Shown here piece after piece: positions 29,641-39,042 of a DNA stretch of 64,000 bases; the stretch's first letter is position 1; each line of letters begins with the position of its first letter. The notes below the pieces were generated by a model that was given only the letters and a program-made list of their open reading frames with translations, was not told where the DNA came from and did not search any database. The stretch is taken from the NCBI RefSeq assembly GCF_005870085.1, contig NZ_SZNM01000001.1:124001-188000 (forward strand), given 5' to 3'. The stretch is from Aquibacillus sediminis (GTDB taxonomy: Bacteria > Bacillota > Bacilli > Bacillales > Amphibacillaceae). A program made the translations under genes and the position numbers.

Positions 29641-30837
29641 TTAGTTTAATTTTTTTAATCGATCTGATTGACTAACAATATCCGTAACACGAACACCAAA
29701 GTTTTCTTCAATTACAACTACTTCACCTTTGGCGATTAATTTGTTGTTAACATGAATATCAACGGGTTCTCCTGCTAGTTTGTCCAATTCTATAATCGAC
29801 CCTGATGACATTTCCAAAATATCTTTAACAGATTTTTGAGTACGCCCTAGTTCGACCGTTACATTCAATGGAATATCGAGTAGCATATCTAAATTGCGCT
29901 TTTCTTTCGTTGGCAACTGTTCGTCTGAAAAGCTAGAAAAGGCAGCTGTTTGCACTTGGGAGTCTGGAGCCGAAGTTGCTCCTATATGTTTAGGTTCTTG
30001 TTTAGGTTGTTCTTGTGCTTGCATTGTTGTCTGCTGATGCATTTGATGTGTTTGTTTTTCTGACATCTGCTGATATTGTTTTTCTACTTGTTTAGGTGAT
30101 TCCTGAAATGAATCTGCTGTGTTCGATTGTACGGACTCTTCAGCAGGAGAACCCATTAATTCATTCACTAAACTTTTAGCAAAAGATACAGGTAATAATT
30201 GCATAATATGTGAATCAATTAAATTACCAATTTTTAGTTGAAAAGATACTTCTACGAGTACATCTTCTTCAGGTAAATGATTAATTTTTGATTCAACATT
30301 ATCCATCAAACTAGCCGTAGGTGGGGAAATATCCACTCGCTTATTAAATACAGTTGACATGCTTGTTGCAGCGGTCCCCATCATTTGATTCATCGCTTCC
30401 TGTACAGCGCTTAACGAAATATCTGTTAGTTCATCTGATGTGACTTCTCCATTGCCACCTAACATTAAATCAGCAATAATTGCGGCATCCTTTGTTTGTA
30501 AGACAAACAAATTTGTGCCAGAAAAACCTTCTGTATATTTCACTTCCAATCCAACATGTGGTTGTGGGAACTTTTCACTTAATTTATTCTGCTCTATTAT
30601 AGCTGTTTTTGGTGTCGTTATATCTACCTTTTGATTCAATAGAGTTGATAACGTGGTTGCAGAACTACCAAATGAAATATTTCCAATTTCTCCTAAAGCA
30701 TCTTGTTCTATTGTTGTCAGATAGTCATCCGTATTTAATTCCGTAACAGCTTCGTTTTGTTCTAGTGACGGATCATCTTCTTCCGTACTTTTTAGTAATG
30801 CATCAATTTCCTCTTGAGATAACATACCATCGTTCAT
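29641..30837 (-). CDS. fliY: FliY, C-ring switch protein with CheY-P phosphatase domain
   Basis: The 398-aa protein fuses a short N-terminal CheY-binding peptide (MLSQEEIDALL), a CheC-like phosphatase domain with two active-site helices (EIGNISFGSSATTLSTLL and LSAVQEAMNQMMGTAATSMS), and a Q/H-rich linker. The C-terminal SpoA/FliN domain reads DIPLNVTVELGRTQKSVKDI. It dephosphorylates CheY-P at the motor and forms the lower C ring. Start is 2 bases after the fliM stop. Confidence 0.96.
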   Translation of the reverse strand: MNDGMLSQEEIDALLKSTEEDDPSLEQNEAVTELNTDDYLTTIEQDALGEIGNISFGSSATTLSTLLNQKVDITTPKTAIIEQNKLSEKFPQPHVGLEVKYTEGFSGTNLFVLQTKDAAIIADLMLGGNGEVTSDELTDISLSAVQEAMNQMMGTAATSMSTVFNKRVDISPPTASLMDNVESKINHLPEEDVLVEVSFQLKIGNLIDSHIMQLLPVSFAKSLVNELMGSPAEESVQSNTADSFQESPKQVEKQYQQMSEKQTHQMHQQTTMQAQEQPKQEPKHIGATSAPDSQVQTAAFSSFSDEQLPTKEKRNLDMLLDIPLNVTVELGRTQKSVKDILEMSSGSIIELDKLAGEPVDIHVNNKLIAKGEVVVIEENFGVRVTDIVSQSDRLKKLN

Positions 30838-30839
30838 TG

Positions 30840-31832
30840 CTAGCCCCCCTTAGTTGCAACTTCATCAATAATTTGTACTGCTAGTTTCTTCTTTTTCTTT
30901 CCTGGTTGTACTAGGAACTTCGGTTGTTGATCAACCAATAAGTTAAGCGGTGCATCTATCGGTTGTTCCAATTCAATAATATCATTCTTATTAAGGTTTA
31001 ATAGCTCATCTATCGTTATTTTCGACTGTCCAAGCTGAGCACTTACATCTACTACGGCCTCTTCAATACCAGCAGTTAAATTTTCATATTCTTCTGGTTT
31101 ACTTTCTTTTGTTCCTTCATTTTGCATCCAATAATGAACAGATAGCTTCGGTATAATCGGTTCTAAAACGACATGTGGGATACAAATATTAATCATCCCA
31201 CTGCTTTCTCCAATCGTAGTATTCAATGAAACAACAACGACTGTTTCGTTAGGTGAGACTAATTGTAAAAATTGAGGATTAATCTCAAAGTCTTCCAATA
31301 GAGGGTCAATATCAATCATACTACTCCAAGCTTCTTTTAAATTATCTAATGCTCTTTCAAATAACTGAGTCATAATAGTAGATTCAATTTCTGTTAAGTT
31401 TTCAATCTTATTGACACTAGACCCTTTACCTCCTAACATCCGATCTAGCATGGCATAGGCAATATTAGGGTTAAACTCAAATATAATTCTCCCACTTAAT
31501 GGCGCTACACTATAAATATTTAAAATCGTTTTAGTCGGTATTGATCGTATGAATTCTTCATATGGGACTTGATCAACAGATGCAACAGAAATACTTACAT
31601 ATGTTCTTAATTGTGCAGAGAAATAAGTCGTTAACAATCTCGAAAAATTATCATGAATCCTTGAAATACTTCGAATCTGATCTTTTGAGAATCGTAATGC
31701 TCGTTTAAAGTCATAGTCCCTAATTTTTTTATCATTTTCTTCTTGCTTTAATTGATTGGCATCCATTTCCCCAGATGAAAGAGCAGATAATAGTGCATCA
31801 ATTTCATTTTGCGATAGAACTTCTTCCGCCAA
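30840..31832 (-). CDS. fliM: FliM, flagellar motor switch protein
   Basis: The 330-aa protein opens with the CheY-P-binding motif EVLSQNEIDALLSALSSGEM. A middle CheC-like domain follows, containing AYAMLDRMLGGKG, and a C-terminal SpoA domain ends the protein. Start is TTG at 31832 with a GGAGGTGA SD, matching the family N-terminus. FliM, FliY and FliG make up the C ring. Confidence 0.96.
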   Translation of the reverse strand: MAEEVLSQNEIDALLSALSSGEMDANQLKQEENDKKIRDYDFKRALRFSKDQIRSISRIHDNFSRLLTTYFSAQLRTYVSISVASVDQVPYEEFIRSIPTKTILNIYSVAPLSGRIIFEFNPNIAYAMLDRMLGGKGSSVNKIENLTEIESTIMTQLFERALDNLKEAWSSMIDIDPLLEDFEINPQFLQLVSPNETVVVVSLNTTIGESSGMINICIPHVVLEPIIPKLSVHYWMQNEGTKESKPEEYENLTAGIEEAVVDVSAQLGQSKITIDELLNLNKNDIIELEQPIDAPLNLLVDQQPKFLVQPGKKKKKLAVQIIDEVATKGG

Positions 31833-31869
31833 GTCATCTCACCTCCATGTAGGGAGCTTTACCAAAAGT

Positions 31870-32286
31870 TTATTGTAATATTTTACTTATGATATAAACT
31901 TCTTCTACTTTTCCATCATTCATTAATTTATTAATTTCTGTTTTCATCTTTTCTTCAAGTTCGGTTAAGCCACCCCGAAAGTCTTGTTCAGTCATTGAAA
32001 CGGACTGTTTGATTAAAATATTTTTTATTTGAAATTCACGTTTTTGAATTTCTTCCTTTGCCTTCTTGCTGTCCATCATAAATTGAAATTGGATTCGAAC
32101 AAAACTACCATCTTTTAAATCTGTATTCATCTCGGAAGTTGTAAAGGAATACTCTACCTTCTTATCTAAAGACAATTCACCATTACCTTTTGCAGATCCA
32201 TTTAAAATAAGAACTAATGATACAACCCCGGCAATGGTAAGGACTACTAAAATAGACACCATAACTTTAAATAATTTGGGACTCAC
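31870..32286 (-). CDS. fliL: FliL, basal-body-associated stator-supporting protein
   Basis: The 138-aa protein has one N-terminal membrane helix (about residues 8-28) and an extracytoplasmic FliL domain. FliL supports stator function around the motor. Start is GTG, overlapping the swrD stop by 4 bases, so translation is probably coupled. Confidence 0.92.
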   Translation of the reverse strand: MSPKLFKVMVSILVVLTIAGVVSLVLILNGSAKGNGELSLDKKVEYSFTTSEMNTDLKDGSFVRIQFQFMMDSKKAKEEIQKREFQIKNILIKQSVSMTEQDFRGGLTELEEKMKTEINKLMNDGKVEEVYIISKILQ

Positions 32287-32498
32287 TCTTTATCACCTGT
32301 TTCTATTTTGGACCCTTGTAACCCAATCATTTGATAGAATCTCGTTACTAAAAAAAATATTTCTTTTTCTGTCTCCTTGACAACTAATTTCTTGCTGTTT
32401 GTTAAAGTGATGGTCGTATCTGGAAACGATTGGACTTGTTCAATATATAATGCATTTAACATAAACGTCTCTCCATTTAAACGGGTAACTTGGATCAT
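32283..32498 (-). CDS. swrD: SwrD (FlbD), flagellar torque/swarming protein
   Basis: This 71-aa protein starts [20 protein letters not shown], the FlbD/SwrD family motif. In B. subtilis SwrD raises flagellar power for swarming. The ATG has no SD directly upstream: the preceding bases are CTCCCTCC. A perfect SD lies about 35 bases away, with a strong hairpin between them (see 32499-32540). No in-frame upstream extension is possible because a stop occurs five codons before the ATG. Confidence 0.93.
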   Translation of the reverse strand: MIQVTRLNGETFMLNALYIEQVQSFPDTTITLTNSKKLVVKETEKEIFFLVTRFYQMIGLQGSKIETGDKE

Positions 32499-32540
32499 GA
32501 ATGGAGGGAGTTAGACAGGGTCCAACTCCCCACCTCCTTT
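32499..32540 (-). promoter_or_regulatory. Distant SD plus bridging hairpin ahead of swrD
   Basis: On the minus strand AAAGGAGGTG (32531-32540) is a perfect match to the 16S 3' end. It is followed by an 11-bp stem (506-516 with 520-530 of the 32xxx numbering, one G-U pair) with a CCT loop, then TCCATTC and the swrD ATG. Removing the hairpin leaves 9 bases between GGAGG and ATG. A TTG 7 bases after the SD opens only a 4-codon frame (TTG GAC CCT GTC TAA). Confidence 0.65.
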
Positions 32541-32542
32541 AT

Positions 32543-33454
32543 TTATCGTTTAAGATTTACTAATTCTTGTAAGATCTCATCAGAAGTCGTAATAATTTTC
32601 GTATTCGCTTGAAATCCTCTTTGAGAAGTGATCATTTCTGTAAACTCTTCTGCTAAATCAACGTTTGACATTTCTAGTGCACCAGAAACAATAGTAGCTG
32701 CTCCATCTTGTCCGGGCTCCCTTAAATCAGCTAACTCTGTAACATTTTCACCAGCATTTTCAGTCCATTGGAAGGTATTTGAACCTTGTTTTTCAAGTCC
32801 GCCTGGATTAGAAAAATTAGCAAGTCTAATTTGACCAGCTTCGTTCACATCGCCTGAATTATCGACATAACTAACAGTACCATCACTTTGAATGCTAAAA
32901 CTTTCCGCATCTTCAGGCACTCTGATTCTTCCTATACCATCTAACGTCCCATCAGGATCCTCATCTTGATCATAAATATCAGCATCACCTAATAAATATT
33001 TACCATCTGGATTCACAATGTAACCTTCTTCATCAAGATAAAAGTTACCAGATCGTGAATAACTAAGTTTTGTAGAAGGATCATTATCGGGATCAATTTC
33101 GACTTCACCATTATTGTTAAATTCTAGGTTCTCACCTAAAACAAACATTCCGTCACCCTCTAACGCTAAATCCAAGGTGCGATCCGTTGTTTGTCTGTTC
33201 CCTTGTGTTTGGATATTATCAATGCTTCCTATTTGAGTACCTAGACCTACTTGTTTAGGATTAATCCCTCCTCGAGCATTATCTCCTAAAGGGCCCTCTG
33301 CTCCAGAAATCGTTTGACTCATCATATCTTGAAAAGTAACTCGCCCTTTTTTATAACCCGAAGTATTTACATTGGCAATATTATTACCTATAACATCTAA
33401 CTTGGTTTGCGAACCTTTCATACCAGAAATACCAGCATACATTGATCGTAACAT
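32543..33454 (-). CDS. flgE: FlgE, flagellar hook protein
   Basis: About 303 aa, beginning LRSMYAGISGMKGSQTKLDV with the rod/hook signature IGNNIANVNTSGYKKGR. A D1/D2 middle and the C-terminal helix VDLAEEFTEMITSQRGFQAN follow. The hook polymer needs FlgD as cap and FliK as ruler, both encoded just upstream. I chose the ATG at 33454, 9 bases after GGAGG, over the ATG at 33463, which abuts the SD. The protein is somewhat longer than B. subtilis hook protein, with an acidic middle region. Confidence 0.93.
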   Translation of the reverse strand: MLRSMYAGISGMKGSQTKLDVIGNNIANVNTSGYKKGRVTFQDMMSQTISGAEGPLGDNARGGINPKQVGLGTQIGSIDNIQTQGNRQTTDRTLDLALEGDGMFVLGENLEFNNNGEVEIDPDNDPSTKLSYSRSGNFYLDEEGYIVNPDGKYLLGDADIYDQDEDPDGTLDGIGRIRVPEDAESFSIQSDGTVSYVDNSGDVNEAGQIRLANFSNPGGLEKQGSNTFQWTENAGENVTELADLREPGQDGAATIVSGALEMSNVDLAEEFTEMITSQRGFQANTKIITTSDEILQELVNLKR

Positions 33455-33531
33455 TGATATCATCCCTCCATCTTTTTATGTAGTTGCATCTCTCATTCAG
33501 CAACTCAACGGCTTCCCTTTATGGGTCCAGC

Positions 33532-33906
33532 CTATTCATCAATTAAAATTGTTCCGTTAATATTTGTAAATATTTTACTCATCGCTTCAGAACGGTTCAT
33601 AGCTGTAACAACAGTATTATTTTTTGCACTTACTAATAGTGCCGCATCATTTGTGATCACAAGGGAATCTGTTACACCCTTTTGCTTTGCTTCCCCAATC
33701 TTTTCAGATATCTTCTGCCATTGATTATCATTTATTTCGATGTTCCTAGCCGATAATCGTTCAGAGGCATGTTTGCTCACCTTAATATCTTGTTCCTGTG
33801 ACAAAACATCTTTAAACGATACGGGTGTTTTCTGTTTTTCATTTCTAGGTGTTTTTACATTTGGAAGCAGTGTTGGTTGATGTAATTGTTGAATCCGATG
33901 ATCCAT
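33532..33906 (-). CDS. Flagellar operon protein of the TIGR02530/PF12611 type
   Basis: About 124 aa. The conserved core is ISKHASERLSARNI-like (here KVSKHASERLSARNIEI), then an alternating segment ending VVTAMNRSEAMSKIFTNING. This matches the small conserved protein found between flgD and flgE in many Bacillota and Clostridia; its function is not established. The ATG at 33906 is preferred over a GTG at 33909 because AGGTG lies 7 bases upstream. A hook-assembly role is inferred from its neighbours. Confidence 0.85.
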   Translation of the reverse strand: MDHRIQQLHQPTLLPNVKTPRNEKQKTPVSFKDVLSQEQDIKVSKHASERLSARNIEINDNQWQKISEKIGEAKQKGVTDSLVITNDAALLVSAKNNTVVTAMNRSEAMSKIFTNINGTILIDE

Positions 33907-33922
33907 CACATCTCACCTTCCT

Positions 33923-34414
33923 TTATTCAGTTGAAGCTTCATTATTCTCTTCATTCTCCATTGGCTCTTGCTTTGGAGCTTCATTCACTTTGACTATATC
34001 ATTCGATTGAATCTTCGTGTCATTTCCTAACTCTAACACAGCCTGCCCTTCATTCTGACTAACTGATTTCACAACACTCGTAATCATTTCTTTGGGTTCC
34101 TTCACATCACCTGTTTCTTTATCTACCCTGTAATAGGATACTTCTTTTCCAATTAAGTGACTGTATTGAAGAATTGGTGACATGGATTGATTTTCGACTA
34201 GTTTATCCATTGAAGAAGACATATTTGTCATTTGTTCTAGTGTTGAAAAGTTTGCCATTTGGGCAATAAACTCTTTATCTTCCATTGGGTTCGACGGATC
34301 TTGATTTTGCAATTGTGTCATCAAGATTTTTAAAAATTCATCTTTTCCTAGCTCTGAATTAGTCGTGCCTCTTGGTTGATTGTTCAAATATAAGGATGGG
34401 TCTATCTTGGTCAT
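33923..34414 (-). CDS. flgD: FlgD, flagellar hook cap/scaffold protein
   Basis: About 163 aa, with the FlgD N-terminal signature LGKDEFLKILMTQLQNQDPS followed by NPMEDKEFIAQMANFSTLEQ. The C-terminal part is short and acidic, as in Bacillus. It caps the growing hook. The ATG at 34414 has AGGTG 6 bases upstream. It follows fliK. Confidence 0.94.
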   Translation of the reverse strand: MTKIDPSLYLNNQPRGTTNSELGKDEFLKILMTQLQNQDPSNPMEDKEFIAQMANFSTLEQMTNMSSSMDKLVENQSMSPILQYSHLIGKEVSYYRVDKETGDVKEPKEMITSVVKSVSQNEGQAVLELGNDTKIQSNDIVKVNEAPKQEPMENEENNEASTE

Positions 34415-34423
34415 TAACGACAC

Positions 34424-35905
34424 CTACACTTTCTCATTCAACAAAATTTGACGGAAACTTTGCTCTTGTTGTTCATCTTCTTGTTGTTTACTTGAATCAT
34501 CTTGTGTATCTTCTTGATTAGATTGATTAAATGATTGATGTTGATCTTGTTTCTCTGGTTGATAAGTATCTTGCTGCAGGTTAGTCATATCCTGTTTTTC
34601 TACAACTACTTGTTGTGGTGAAAACATATGTCTTAATTGTTGCATGTTTCCTTCTAACATATCCTTCGCCATTTGCGAATTAACTGTAATTTTCACAATC
34701 ATCTCACCATTCACTTGCATCATCTTCACCATCATATCACCTAAGTTTTCTGGACGAAGTTTAAGGTGTAGTTGGTTTGTTCCGTTATTTGATAAAAATT
34801 TACTAGATTTAATAATAGATTGTATCTCATTCAACAATTTCTCTTGTGAAACTGCTTGACTATTAGAGGTTTGGTTTGCATGCACAACAAACTGCTCTAC
34901 TTTAGACTGTTGCATACTAGTCAGATTTACATCAGCGAACGGAGTTGCTCCATTTGTGCTTGCATTCTGTAATACAAACTGATTACCATTATTCGACTGC
35001 TCATTAGTGTTTTTGCCAGCATTGTTATCAATTGGTGCATCTTGATTAGAATATCGAGCTAACGCAGCCTTTAACATTTTGCTTATATCACTACCAGTCA
35101 AACTTGAGTTTGCTTGATATTTATTGTGTGATTGAAGGTCGTTACGCATTTGATAAACATTTAACATTTGTTTCCAAACCTGCTCCTCTTTAGAGCCACT
35201 GCCTGATCCTTGCTGAATCATATTAGACGTAGTTTGGCCAGATGCTTGTTCTAGTGAAATCCATTGTTGCATTACCTTTAACAGTTTCATTTGCTCTGAC
35301 CTTGAAAGCTGACTATTAGTATCAAATTGCTTGATTAATGCCTTAGCCTCTTCCTTCAATTGTGAGAATTGTTCTGCAATTGTTTGTTGATCAATTGATT
35401 GGTTGCTAGAAGCTTCTAGTTTTGATTGATTATGAAACAGTAAATATCCTTCGTTCAGCATTGTGTTTTTAATTGGTGGCTCCTGTTTGGATTCTGAATA
35501 ACTACCCTCTTGTTGATTTTCAGTTATATTTACAAGCAATGCTTGAATGTCTTCAGGAGTTAAAACATTCTGTGCTGCAGTATGAAGCAGTTCACTCACT
35601 TCTGTTATCGTTAACTCTCCTCCATCAAGCCATTCACTTAACTGATTTATCATGTTCGAGAGTTGTTCCATGTCTGCAGATAAATTCTCTTTGTTCTCAT
35701 TAGCCATATTTTTTATAAGACTTTCTATTTGATCAAGCATACTAGTTAAACTAGAACTTCCCGTTTCATCACTATTATCCGTATTTTTATTTTGTTGCCT
35801 TAATAAATTCATAAAAGAATCGGATTCAGATCTGTCGGCCTTGTTCGATTTTGGTTGATGGTTCTGTTGGATTGGCTGTGAGTACATAAATTGAATACCA
35901 TTCAC
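34424..35905 (-). CDS. fliK: FliK, flagellar hook-length control protein
   Basis: The 493-aa protein is dominated by a Q/N/S-rich, probably unfolded stretch. A compact C-terminal domain lies around residues 375-440, with LHLKLRPENLGDMMVKMMQV and GEMIVKITVNSQMAKDMLEG, the Flg_hook domain that contacts FlhB. The long flexible N-terminal part acts as the ruler in this family. It lies between motE-like ylxF and flgD. A second, shorter FliK-like protein is encoded at 53291. Confidence 0.93.
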   Translation of the reverse strand: MNGIQFMYSQPIQQNHQPKSNKADRSESDSFMNLLRQQNKNTDNSDETGSSSLTSMLDQIESLIKNMANENKENLSADMEQLSNMINQLSEWLDGGELTITEVSELLHTAAQNVLTPEDIQALLVNITENQQEGSYSESKQEPPIKNTMLNEGYLLFHNQSKLEASSNQSIDQQTIAEQFSQLKEEAKALIKQFDTNSQLSRSEQMKLLKVMQQWISLEQASGQTTSNMIQQGSGSGSKEEQVWKQMLNVYQMRNDLQSHNKYQANSSLTGSDISKMLKAALARYSNQDAPIDNNAGKNTNEQSNNGNQFVLQNASTNGATPFADVNLTSMQQSKVEQFVVHANQTSNSQAVSQEKLLNEIQSIIKSSKFLSNNGTNQLHLKLRPENLGDMMVKMMQVNGEMIVKITVNSQMAKDMLEGNMQQLRHMFSPQQVVVEKQDMTNLQQDTYQPEKQDQHQSFNQSNQEDTQDDSSKQQEDEQQEQSFRQILLNEKV

Positions 35906-35937
35906 TTATTTTTCACCTCCTTTCAAAGCCTTTCAAA

Positions 35938-36510
35938 CTAGTTTAAGAGATTATTCGTTAATTGTGCAGCATCTTCTGGAGCCATTTCACTTAGAATTTG
36001 TCCCCGTTCTTGACTGGAGACTGATTTTAAAATAAGTAATGATAATTCATTATCTAAACTGTTTATAATTGGTGCTGCTGCTTCTGGATCCATTTCTTTA
36101 AATGATGTTGCAATTTCTTGAACCAATTCATCACGATCTTCGTTTGCTTGTGTTTGTTGTGTTAGTTCTTCATTTAATTGATCTACTTCTGCGTTTAAAT
36201 CATCGATTGTTCCGTCTTTGGCTTGAATCTGTCCATTCAGTTGCCGGATCTCTTCATTTTTCTCTTTTAGTTGGTCATTTAATTTTTCTTGTTGTTGTTC
36301 ATAAATTTTTTCGTCATTGGTTGTTACTATACCTGAAATAAAAGGTACATTATTTGCATAGTTTTCGGCGTGTTTTTTCACATCTACACCTGCAACAGAT
36401 AAGATGATAATCGCCAATACGATTGCAAATAGGAGAGGAATCACGATAACAAGAAACCATTGAAAAACACCAGCTTTATTCTTTTCCTTACCAACCGAAT
36501 TTCTAGCCAT
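35938..36510 (-). CDS. ylxF: YlxF/MotE-family membrane coiled-coil protein
   Basis: About 190 aa: a basic start, one membrane helix (WFLVIVIPLLFAIVLAIIIL, about residues 18-37), a long coiled coil (about 75-125) and a C-terminal domain like the MgtE N-domain (MDPEAAAPIINSL, GQILSEMAPEDAAQLTN). This layout is that of the MotE/YlxF flagellar proteins. It may stabilise the stator or motor; in Bacillus the role is not clear. ATG at 36510 chosen over GTG at 36519 for SD spacing. Confidence 0.85.
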   Translation of the reverse strand: MARNSVGKEKNKAGVFQWFLVIVIPLLFAIVLAIIILSVAGVDVKKHAENYANNVPFISGIVTTNDEKIYEQQQEKLNDQLKEKNEEIRQLNGQIQAKDGTIDDLNAEVDQLNEELTQQTQANEDRDELVQEIATSFKEMDPEAAAPIINSLDNELSLLILKSVSSQERGQILSEMAPEDAAQLTNNLLN

Positions 36511-36519
36511 AACCCTCAC

Positions 36520-36963
36520 CTATCTTTTACTATTTATAAACTGTGTAACAGTAATTTCATCCATAAATTTATTCTCTTCGTGTTTCTGTTTAAAAGTGGC
36601 GGTTTGTCTCTTCTTCTCAATTATTTTTTCAAATTTTTTCACTTCAATATGTGCCTCTGTCAGTTGTTGTTGTTTATCGTTCATTTCTTGTCTAGCTTGA
36701 TTAACAGAAGATTGTAACTCCCCGATCTTTGTTTTTATTCTTTGTATATATAAAGAATAATGCGACAACATTGTTACAGAACTTGTATTAGCTAATTGTT
36801 GCTGATACTCCTTCTCAGCATCTTCCTTATTTTTTAGTAACTGATAAAGTTCAGATGCTAAGTTTTCAAAGAATTGTACTGATTGTTGGTAATTTTTTTT
36901 TGCAAGATTCTTATCTCTTTCGCGCACAACTAATAACTTTTGAAATGTCTCAATGTCAGCCAT
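36520..36963 (-). CDS. fliJ: FliJ, flagellar export stalk/chaperone
   Basis: This 147-aa, almost wholly helical, charged coiled-coil protein begins ADIETFQKLLVVRERDKNLA, typical of FliJ. It acts as the stalk of the FliI ATPase ring and as chaperone escort. Its ATG shares one base with the fliI stop (TAATG), so the genes are tightly coupled. Confidence 0.92.
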   Translation of the reverse strand: MADIETFQKLLVVRERDKNLAKKNYQQSVQFFENLASELYQLLKNKEDAEKEYQQQLANTSSVTMLSHYSLYIQRIKTKIGELQSSVNQARQEMNDKQQQLTEAHIEVKKFEKIIEKKRQTATFKQKHEENKFMDEITVTQFINSKR

Positions 36964-38276
36964 TAACTAACACTCCCACTTATGAGATCCGTTAAGTTTT
37001 GAAGTGATTGTTCCCTTGTCACTACCTCATCTGTTGTTTGTTTTAGGAAAGTCGTAATTTTAGGATGATACTTGATAGCCTCATCTATTTCACGACTTGT
37101 GCCACGCTTATAAGCACCAATCTGGATTAATTCATGATTTTCCTCATAGGTCGCTAATAGAGAACGGACTTTTTGTGCATATTGTTGTTCTTGTTTTGAC
37201 GTAATATTTGGCATTACTCTACTAACAGATTTTAATATATTGATAGCAGGGAACAGACCTTGTTCTGCTAATTTTCGATCTAATACAAAGTGACCATCCA
37301 GAATCCCTCTAGCCGTGTCGGCAATTGGTTCATTCATGTCATCTCCATCAACCAATACGGTATAAAATGCAGTAATTGTGCCTTGTTTACTTGTACCAGT
37401 CCGTTCTAACAAACTAGGCAATAATGCAAAAACTGAAGGTGTATAGCCCTTGGTTGTGGGTGGTTCGCCGATGGCAAGTCCAACTTCACGCTGAGCCATC
37501 GCCACACGGGTAACAGAATCCATCAATAGGTTGACTTGTAGCCCTTGATCTCTAAAATACTCACATATTGCTGTTGCAGTGAAAGCCCCTTTAATTCGCA
37601 TTAAGGCAGGTTGATCAGAGGTTGCAACAACGACAACCGATTTTTTTAAACCTTCTTCCCCAAGGTCTTTTTCAATAAACTCTCTTACTTCTCTCCCACG
37701 TTCACCAATCAGTGCTATCACGTTAACATCTGCGTTACTGTTTCTAGCAATCATGCCTAGTAATGTACTTTTTCCTACACCAGTCCCAGCAAAAATACCA
37801 ACACGTTGACCTTTACCTACTGTTAATAGTGTATCGATTGATCTTACGCCTACTTGAACAGGCTCAGCAATTGTCGGGCGCTGTAACGGATTAGGCGGTG
37901 ATTGTTCAGCTGGATAAGAATTCAATCCTTTGGGTAGAGGTGTTTCGTCTAGAGGAGACCCCAAGGAGTCAATCACTTTTCCTATCAACCCTTTCCCAAC
38001 TTTCACCGTAAGCGACTGTCCAGTTGCTTCTACCATGCATCCAGGACTAATATCTTTAATAGAAGAAAATGGCATCAGTAGAACTTTTTGCTCACTAAAT
38101 CCTACAACTTCTGCTGGGATTTTTTGTTTTTTCACCGTGTGTATATAGCAAACATCTCCAATACTTACTTCCGGGCCCTGTGATTCTATCATAAGACCGA
38201 CCACGCGATGAATTTTCCCATATCGTTTATAGGTATCAAGTTGTTCGATGGCATCAAGATATCCTTGAATGTTCAC
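36963..38276 (-). CDS. fliI: FliI, flagellar type III export ATPase
   Basis: About 437 aa, F1-beta-like. Motifs: Walker A GIFAGTGVGKSTLLGMIARN near residue 165, GERGREVREFIEKDLG, Walker B region NLLMDSVTRVAMAQREVGLA, and the export-ATPase signature region TTKGYTPSVFALLP. The open frame extends to 38300, but a GTG at 38276 has a GGGGGG SD and gives the normal N-terminus. It overlaps the fliH 3' end by 23 bases. Confidence 0.96.
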   Translation of the reverse strand: MNIQGYLDAIEQLDTYKRYGKIHRVVGLMIESQGPEVSIGDVCYIHTVKKQKIPAEVVGFSEQKVLLMPFSSIKDISPGCMVEATGQSLTVKVGKGLIGKVIDSLGSPLDETPLPKGLNSYPAEQSPPNPLQRPTIAEPVQVGVRSIDTLLTVGKGQRVGIFAGTGVGKSTLLGMIARNSNADVNVIALIGERGREVREFIEKDLGEEGLKKSVVVVATSDQPALMRIKGAFTATAICEYFRDQGLQVNLLMDSVTRVAMAQREVGLAIGEPPTTKGYTPSVFALLPSLLERTGTSKQGTITAFYTVLVDGDDMNEPIADTARGILDGHFVLDRKLAEQGLFPAINILKSVSRVMPNITSKQEQQYAQKVRSLLATYEENHELIQIGAYKRGTSREIDEAIKYHPKITTFLKQTTDEVVTREQSLQNLTDLISGSVS

Positions 38277-39042
38277 GATTTCCCCCCTGTGCAAGCTCAA
38301 ATAATTTATTCCTCAATTCGTTTAATTGACTATCGATGCTCACATCAATTTTTCCATAAGGTGTTTCGACAATACAATCACCTTTGGTTAACCCCGAATC
38401 AGGGTAAATATATAGTTCTCCGCTACCTTTCATAATCGGTACTAGTTCATCCTTGTATTCGAGTATGATTGAATAATCTTCAGGATTGGTTACTACATTA
38501 ACCAATGGTTGTTCCTTAACTTCCTTCAACACGTCTCTGACTAGTTCAACCATTGTAGTATTGTTTTCTAACTGTACATGTAAGATTTTCGAAGCCGCCC
38601 TTAATCCTAATTCTAGAATCAAGTCTTCACTTTGATCAATGGTATGTTGATAGTCAGTCTTCGCTAAATCGATAAGTTGTGTTGCTTGATCTAACATTTG
38701 CTGATATTGTTCAAATCCTTGCTGTTTTCCAGCTTCAAACCCCTCGGTAAAACCATTTTCACTTGCTTGTCGAATCCATTCTTGTTTTTCCTGTTGCCAG
38801 TCTTGTTTCTCTTGATCAATTTGACTTTTCGCTTGATCAACTATTTCCTTCGCCTGTTTTTTTGCTTTGTCTATTTCTTGTTTGGCTTGTAGGTGGAGCT
38901 CTTTGATTTGTTGCTCCACTTCTGATGGAACGGAATCTTCATAATCCGTGTTGGATTGCTCAAGAGGTGTTGACACTGTTTGGATTGGTTTTATACCGAT
39001 AACCTTTTTGTTATGTTCATCTCCCGAATGCAAGTTAGACAA
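38254..39042 (-). CDS. fliH: FliH, negative regulator/anchor of the export ATPase
   Basis: About 262 aa with a long Q/K/E-rich coiled coil (about 45-125) containing GxxxG-like spacing, and a C-terminal domain (LGLRAASKILHVQLENN, DCIVETPYGKIDVSID) typical of FliH. It tethers FliI to the export gate and C ring. The TTG at 39042 lies 9 bases after GGAGGGG and overlaps the fliG stop; an ATG at 39051 abuts the SD and is less likely. Confidence 0.88.
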   Translation of the reverse strand: MSNLHSGDEHNKKVIGIKPIQTVSTPLEQSNTDYEDSVPSEVEQQIKELHLQAKQEIDKAKKQAKEIVDQAKSQIDQEKQDWQQEKQEWIRQASENGFTEGFEAGKQQGFEQYQQMLDQATQLIDLAKTDYQHTIDQSEDLILELGLRAASKILHVQLENNTTMVELVRDVLKEVKEQPLVNVVTNPEDYSIILEYKDELVPIMKGSGELYIYPDSGLTKGDCIVETPYGKIDVSIDSQLNELRNKLFELAQGGNREHSRIS

